Assembly (NCBI GenBank): GCA_027040785.1
Contig: JALULG010000199.1
Coordinates: forward strand, 1-5,475
From: a bacterium
Lineage (GTDB): Bacteria > Patescibacteriota > Patescibacteriia > JAACEG01
Direction of reading: 5' to 3'
Length of the DNA stretch: 5,475 nucleotides
A model generated the notes under the pieces. That model made no database searches and was not told the origin of the DNA. It saw nothing but the letters and a program-made list of their open reading frames with translations. This document shows positions 5,164-5,475 of this stretch, one piece after another. Within the stretch, counting starts at the first letter, position 1. Each line of letters opens with the position of its first letter. The position numbers and the translations under genes are program-made.

Positions 5164-5191
5164 ATTTTACAATTTTTTAAAAATATGTCAA
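5164..5191 (-). promoter_or_regulatory. Sigma-70-like promoter for the 87-aa gene leader
   Basis: The minus strand has a perfect TTGACA (5191-5186), a 16-bp spacer and TAAAAT (5169-5164, 5 of 6 consensus). Transcription would start near 5157, giving a leader of about 164 nt that contains the whole attenuator-like structure. It lies just after the terminator-like hairpin of the 66-aa gene. Confidence 0.65.
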
Positions 5192-5216
5192 ATAAAAGAA
5201 GCCATATAAAATGGCT
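5190..5216 (-). terminator. Terminator-like hairpin after the 66-aa gene
   Basis: AGCCAT (5200-5205) and ATGGCT (5211-5216) form a 6-bp stem with a 5-base loop, starting 8 bases past the stop of the 66-aa gene on the minus strand and followed by TCTTTTATTT. The stem is short, so termination may be partial. Its location between a stop codon and a good promoter supports the call. Confidence 0.55.
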
Positions 5217-5223
5217 GTATTTT

Positions 5224-5424
5224 TTAGGAGATTGTTTTTCTGACAGCTAAAGTTTTTTGGTAATTTATTCCTTCTTTCATTGTAAATTTTAATCCGCACA
5301 ATGAACAGATAAAAAGAATTTTGTTCATTATTATCGGGAAATTTGGTGCAAAAATGTTAGTTTCAATGCTTTTTTCTCGTCCGCATTGCGGACAATTCAT
5401 TTTTATCGTAACAACAAATTTCAT
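5224..5424 (-). CDS. 66-aa double-CxxC zinc-ribbon-like protein
   Basis: A short protein with two CxxC knuckles, CPQC (residues 11-14) and CSLC (40-43), each followed by Gly (CPQCGRE and CSLCGLK). This is the classic arrangement of a zinc ribbon holding one zinc ion. The 25-residue separation contains beta-like hydrophobic stretches (SIETNIFAPNFPIIMNKILFI). No other domain is present, so it could be a stand-alone ribbon that binds nucleic acid or protein; no specific function can be given. The ATG at 5424 is fixed by a perfect AGGAGG five bases upstream. It lies upstream of, and on the same strand as, the 87-aa Cys-rich gene, but an intervening terminator-like hairpin and a new promoter suggest separate transcription. 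No clear promoter is assigned in the 40 AT-rich bases before the window end. Confidence 0.75.
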   Translation of the reverse strand: MKFVVTIKMNCPQCGREKSIETNIFAPNFPIIMNKILFICSLCGLKFTMKEGINYQKTLAVRKTIS

Positions 5425-5429
5425 TTTTT

Positions 5430-5435
5430 CCTCCT
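5430..5435 (-). promoter_or_regulatory. Ribosome-binding site of the 66-aa zinc-ribbon gene
   Basis: The minus strand reads AGGAGG, 5 nt before the ATG at 5424. The bases before it (GAACATTC) closely match those before the 87-aa gene's site (AACATT), so the two genes share an extended translation-initiation region. Confidence 0.85.
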
Positions 5436-5475
5436 GAATGTTCGTTTTTAAAAGAATATCTTTTTTAAAAAAATA

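Overview
The window is a very AT-rich (roughly 30% GC by eye), gene-dense stretch with short or overlapping gene junctions. Compact genes, poly-T/poly-A tracts, Lys/Ile/Phe-rich proteins and mixed use of Shine-Dalgarno sites suggest a small-genome bacterium of the Candidate Phyla Radiation (Patescibacteria). This is an inference from style; no marker gene here proves it. The standard bacterial code reads well, and there is no sign of UGA recoding.

Left part (1-1446): the 3' part of a multi-spanning membrane protein on the + strand runs tail-to-tail into, and overlaps by 45 bp, a minus-strand DUF401-type integral membrane protein. A 65-bp divergent intergenic region with a near-perfect 22-bp palindrome separates that gene from the + strand cluster.

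Central + cluster (1512-4712): an MFS transporter overlaps by 14 bp an 82-residue single-span membrane peptide. The peptide has an N-terminal TTNSSGSYEW motif, a Ser/Thr repeat linker and a poly-Lys tail. One base after its stop begins a radical SAM/SPASM protein with a PqqD-like N-terminal segment, followed 37 bp later by a HAM1/ITPA-family nucleotide pyrophosphatase. Transporter, small peptide and RRE-like/rSAM/SPASM enzyme, tightly coupled, look like a RiPP-type (peptide-modifying) system. The unusual element is that the presumed substrate is a membrane-anchored peptide. This is the best candidate here for an undescribed system. The pyrophosphatase is probably a housekeeping passenger.

Right part (4713-5475, minus strand): a bidirectional terminator separates the + cluster from two small Cys-containing genes, each with a perfect AGGAGG ribosome-binding site: an 87-aa Cys-rich protein and a 66-aa double-CxxC zinc-ribbon-like protein. 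Between them, the 230-bp gap contains, in minus-strand order, a terminator for the 66-aa gene, a good sigma-70-like promoter, and a leader with four segments that can pair in mutually exclusive ways (1:2, 2:3, 3:4). The 3:4 hairpin is an intrinsic terminator just ahead of the 87-aa gene. This has the architecture of a transcription attenuator or riboswitch-like switch and resembles no class I recognise.
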